Assembly: GCA_029932445.1 (NCBI GenBank)
Contig: JAOZQB010000142.1
Span: forward strand, 1,442 to 7,537
Direction of reading: 5' to 3'
Length of the DNA stretch: 6,096 bases
Source of the DNA: Bacteroidales bacterium
GTDB taxonomy: Bacteria; Bacteroidota; Bacteroidia; Bacteroidales; JAADGE01
The position numbers and the translations under genes are program-made. Below are positions 5,388 to 6,096 of this stretch, one piece after another. Each line of letters opens with the position of its first letter. The stretch's first letter is position 1. Under the pieces are notes generated by a model. That model ran no database searches and was not told the origin of the DNA. It worked only from the letters and a program-made list of their open reading frames with translations.

Positions 5388-6062
5388 TTATTTTACTATT
5401 GATAATAATTCAACTTTAAAAATTAATGTACTGAAAGGTTTTATTTCTTTTCCGGCTTGGCGCGAACCGTAAGCCAAATCAGAAGGAATATAAAGCATCC
5501 AAACAGAACCTTCTTTCATTAGTTGAAGGGCTTCCGTCCATCCTTTAATGACTTGTGTTACACCAAATTCAGCCGGTTGTCCGCGATCGTATGAACTGTC
5601 AAATTTTGTTCCGTTAATTAAAGTTCCTTCATAATTTACTTTTACTTTGTCAGATGCCGTCGGAATATTACCGGTTCCTTCTGTTATGATTTTATATTGA
5701 AGTCCGCTCGGAAGAGTTACAATACCTTCTTTTTTTGCATTTTCTGCTAAAAATTTTTTGCCTTCGTCAACGGTTGCCTGATGTTTTTTGGCTTCCATTG
5801 CTTCAAAATGAGTTTGAATCATTTTATTGGCATCATCTTTATTAATTTTACTTTCATTTTTATAAAAATCCTGAAAAGCTCTTCCGATTGCCTGAGGATT
5901 TATGTTTTCGATTTTTTGAGTTTTTAAATTGTCGGCAATGCTGATACCGAAAGCATAGCTTAATGAGTCGATATGTGTTTTAAGTTTTACGTCTTTAACT
6001 TTCTGTGCATTAATGTTTAAAGCGAAAGCAGAAAATAATAATATAATACTGATTTTTTTCAT
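5388..6062 (-). CDS. FKBP-type peptidyl-prolyl isomerase, secreted to the periplasm
   Basis: The 224-residue protein has a cleavable Sec signal peptide, with likely cleavage after NINA (16-19), and no lipobox cysteine, so it should be soluble in the periplasm. An N-terminal helical FKBP domain (about 25-105) opens with HIDSLSYAFG, matching YNDSLSYAIG of the neighbouring lipoprotein. The catalytic domain (about 112-224) has Y144, F154, D155, F166, V171, I172, W175, Y198 and F215 in the expected pocket positions. Length and architecture match Mip/FkpA/FklB-like enzymes, whose helical domain usually makes dimers. It is the first gene of the three isomerase genes within the window. The 34 bases upstream (6063-6096) are AT-rich and show no clear TAnnTTTG promoter, so further operon genes beyond the window edge cannot be excluded. 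Comparison with the lipoprotein FKBP indicates tandem duplication followed by divergence of the export signal. Confidence 0.93.
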   Translation of the reverse strand: MKKISIILLFSAFALNINAQKVKDVKLKTHIDSLSYAFGISIADNLKTQKIENINPQAIGRAFQDFYKNESKINKDDANKMIQTHFEAMEAKKHQATVDEGKKFLAENAKKEGIVTLPSGLQYKIITEGTGNIPTASDKVKVNYEGTLINGTKFDSSYDRGQPAEFGVTQVIKGWTEALQLMKEGSVWMLYIPSDLAYGSRQAGKEIKPFSTLIFKVELLSIVK

Positions 6063-6096
6063 TATTGTAACATTTTATTAAAAAATTCGTTTAGAA

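Overview
The window is AT-rich, with long A and T runs, non-Shine-Dalgarno leaders and Bacteroidetes-type proteins: a DUF3127 protein, FKBP and heavy-metal-binding lipoproteins with F-S-C or A-S-C lipoboxes, an MtaB with a GCKLNFSET start, and a SpoIIE phosphatase with the IQYARRIQEALLP linker. I place it in the phylum Bacteroidota, probably an environmental lineage. No genus can be named from the sequence. It reads as an ordinary chromosomal segment. I see no phage, plasmid, CRISPR or defence genes. The one part that looks like mobile or repeat DNA is the gap at 1505-1824.

Layout. Positions 2-88 hold the last 28 codons of a plus-strand gene for a Cys/Asp-rich secreted-type protein, closed by a strong terminator at 111-139. 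mtaB (212-1504, plus) follows, encoding the radical-SAM enzyme that methylthiolates t6A37 in tRNA. It converges on a minus-strand group read from 4111 down to 1825: a DUF3127 protein with an SSB-like acidic tail, a small lipoprotein with a heavy-metal-binding zinc ribbon, and a membrane-anchored Cache-SpoIIE phosphatase. The gaps of 25 and 15 bases suggest one operon. A second minus-strand group runs from 6062 to 4202: a periplasmic FKBP, a lipoprotein FKBP and a cytoplasmic cyclophilin. It ends in a clear minus-strand terminator at 4145-4174.

The 320-base gap between mtaB and the phosphatase gene is the most structured DNA here. It carries a 20-base inverted repeat at its outer ends (1541-1560 and 1806-1825), two degenerate inner copies of the same motif, a REP-like palindrome, a 21-base AT palindrome and a long imperfect hairpin. 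The terminator that best fits each convergent gene lies near the other gene's 3' end, so the two transcripts probably overlap in antisense across the gap.

Functionally the window combines tRNA modification, one signalling protein and a protein-folding cluster. That cluster places prolyl isomerases in the periplasm, at a membrane and in the cytoplasm. I found no convincing new multi-gene system. The best leads are the inverted-repeat element, the crossed 3' ends, and the SSB-like tail of the DUF3127 protein.
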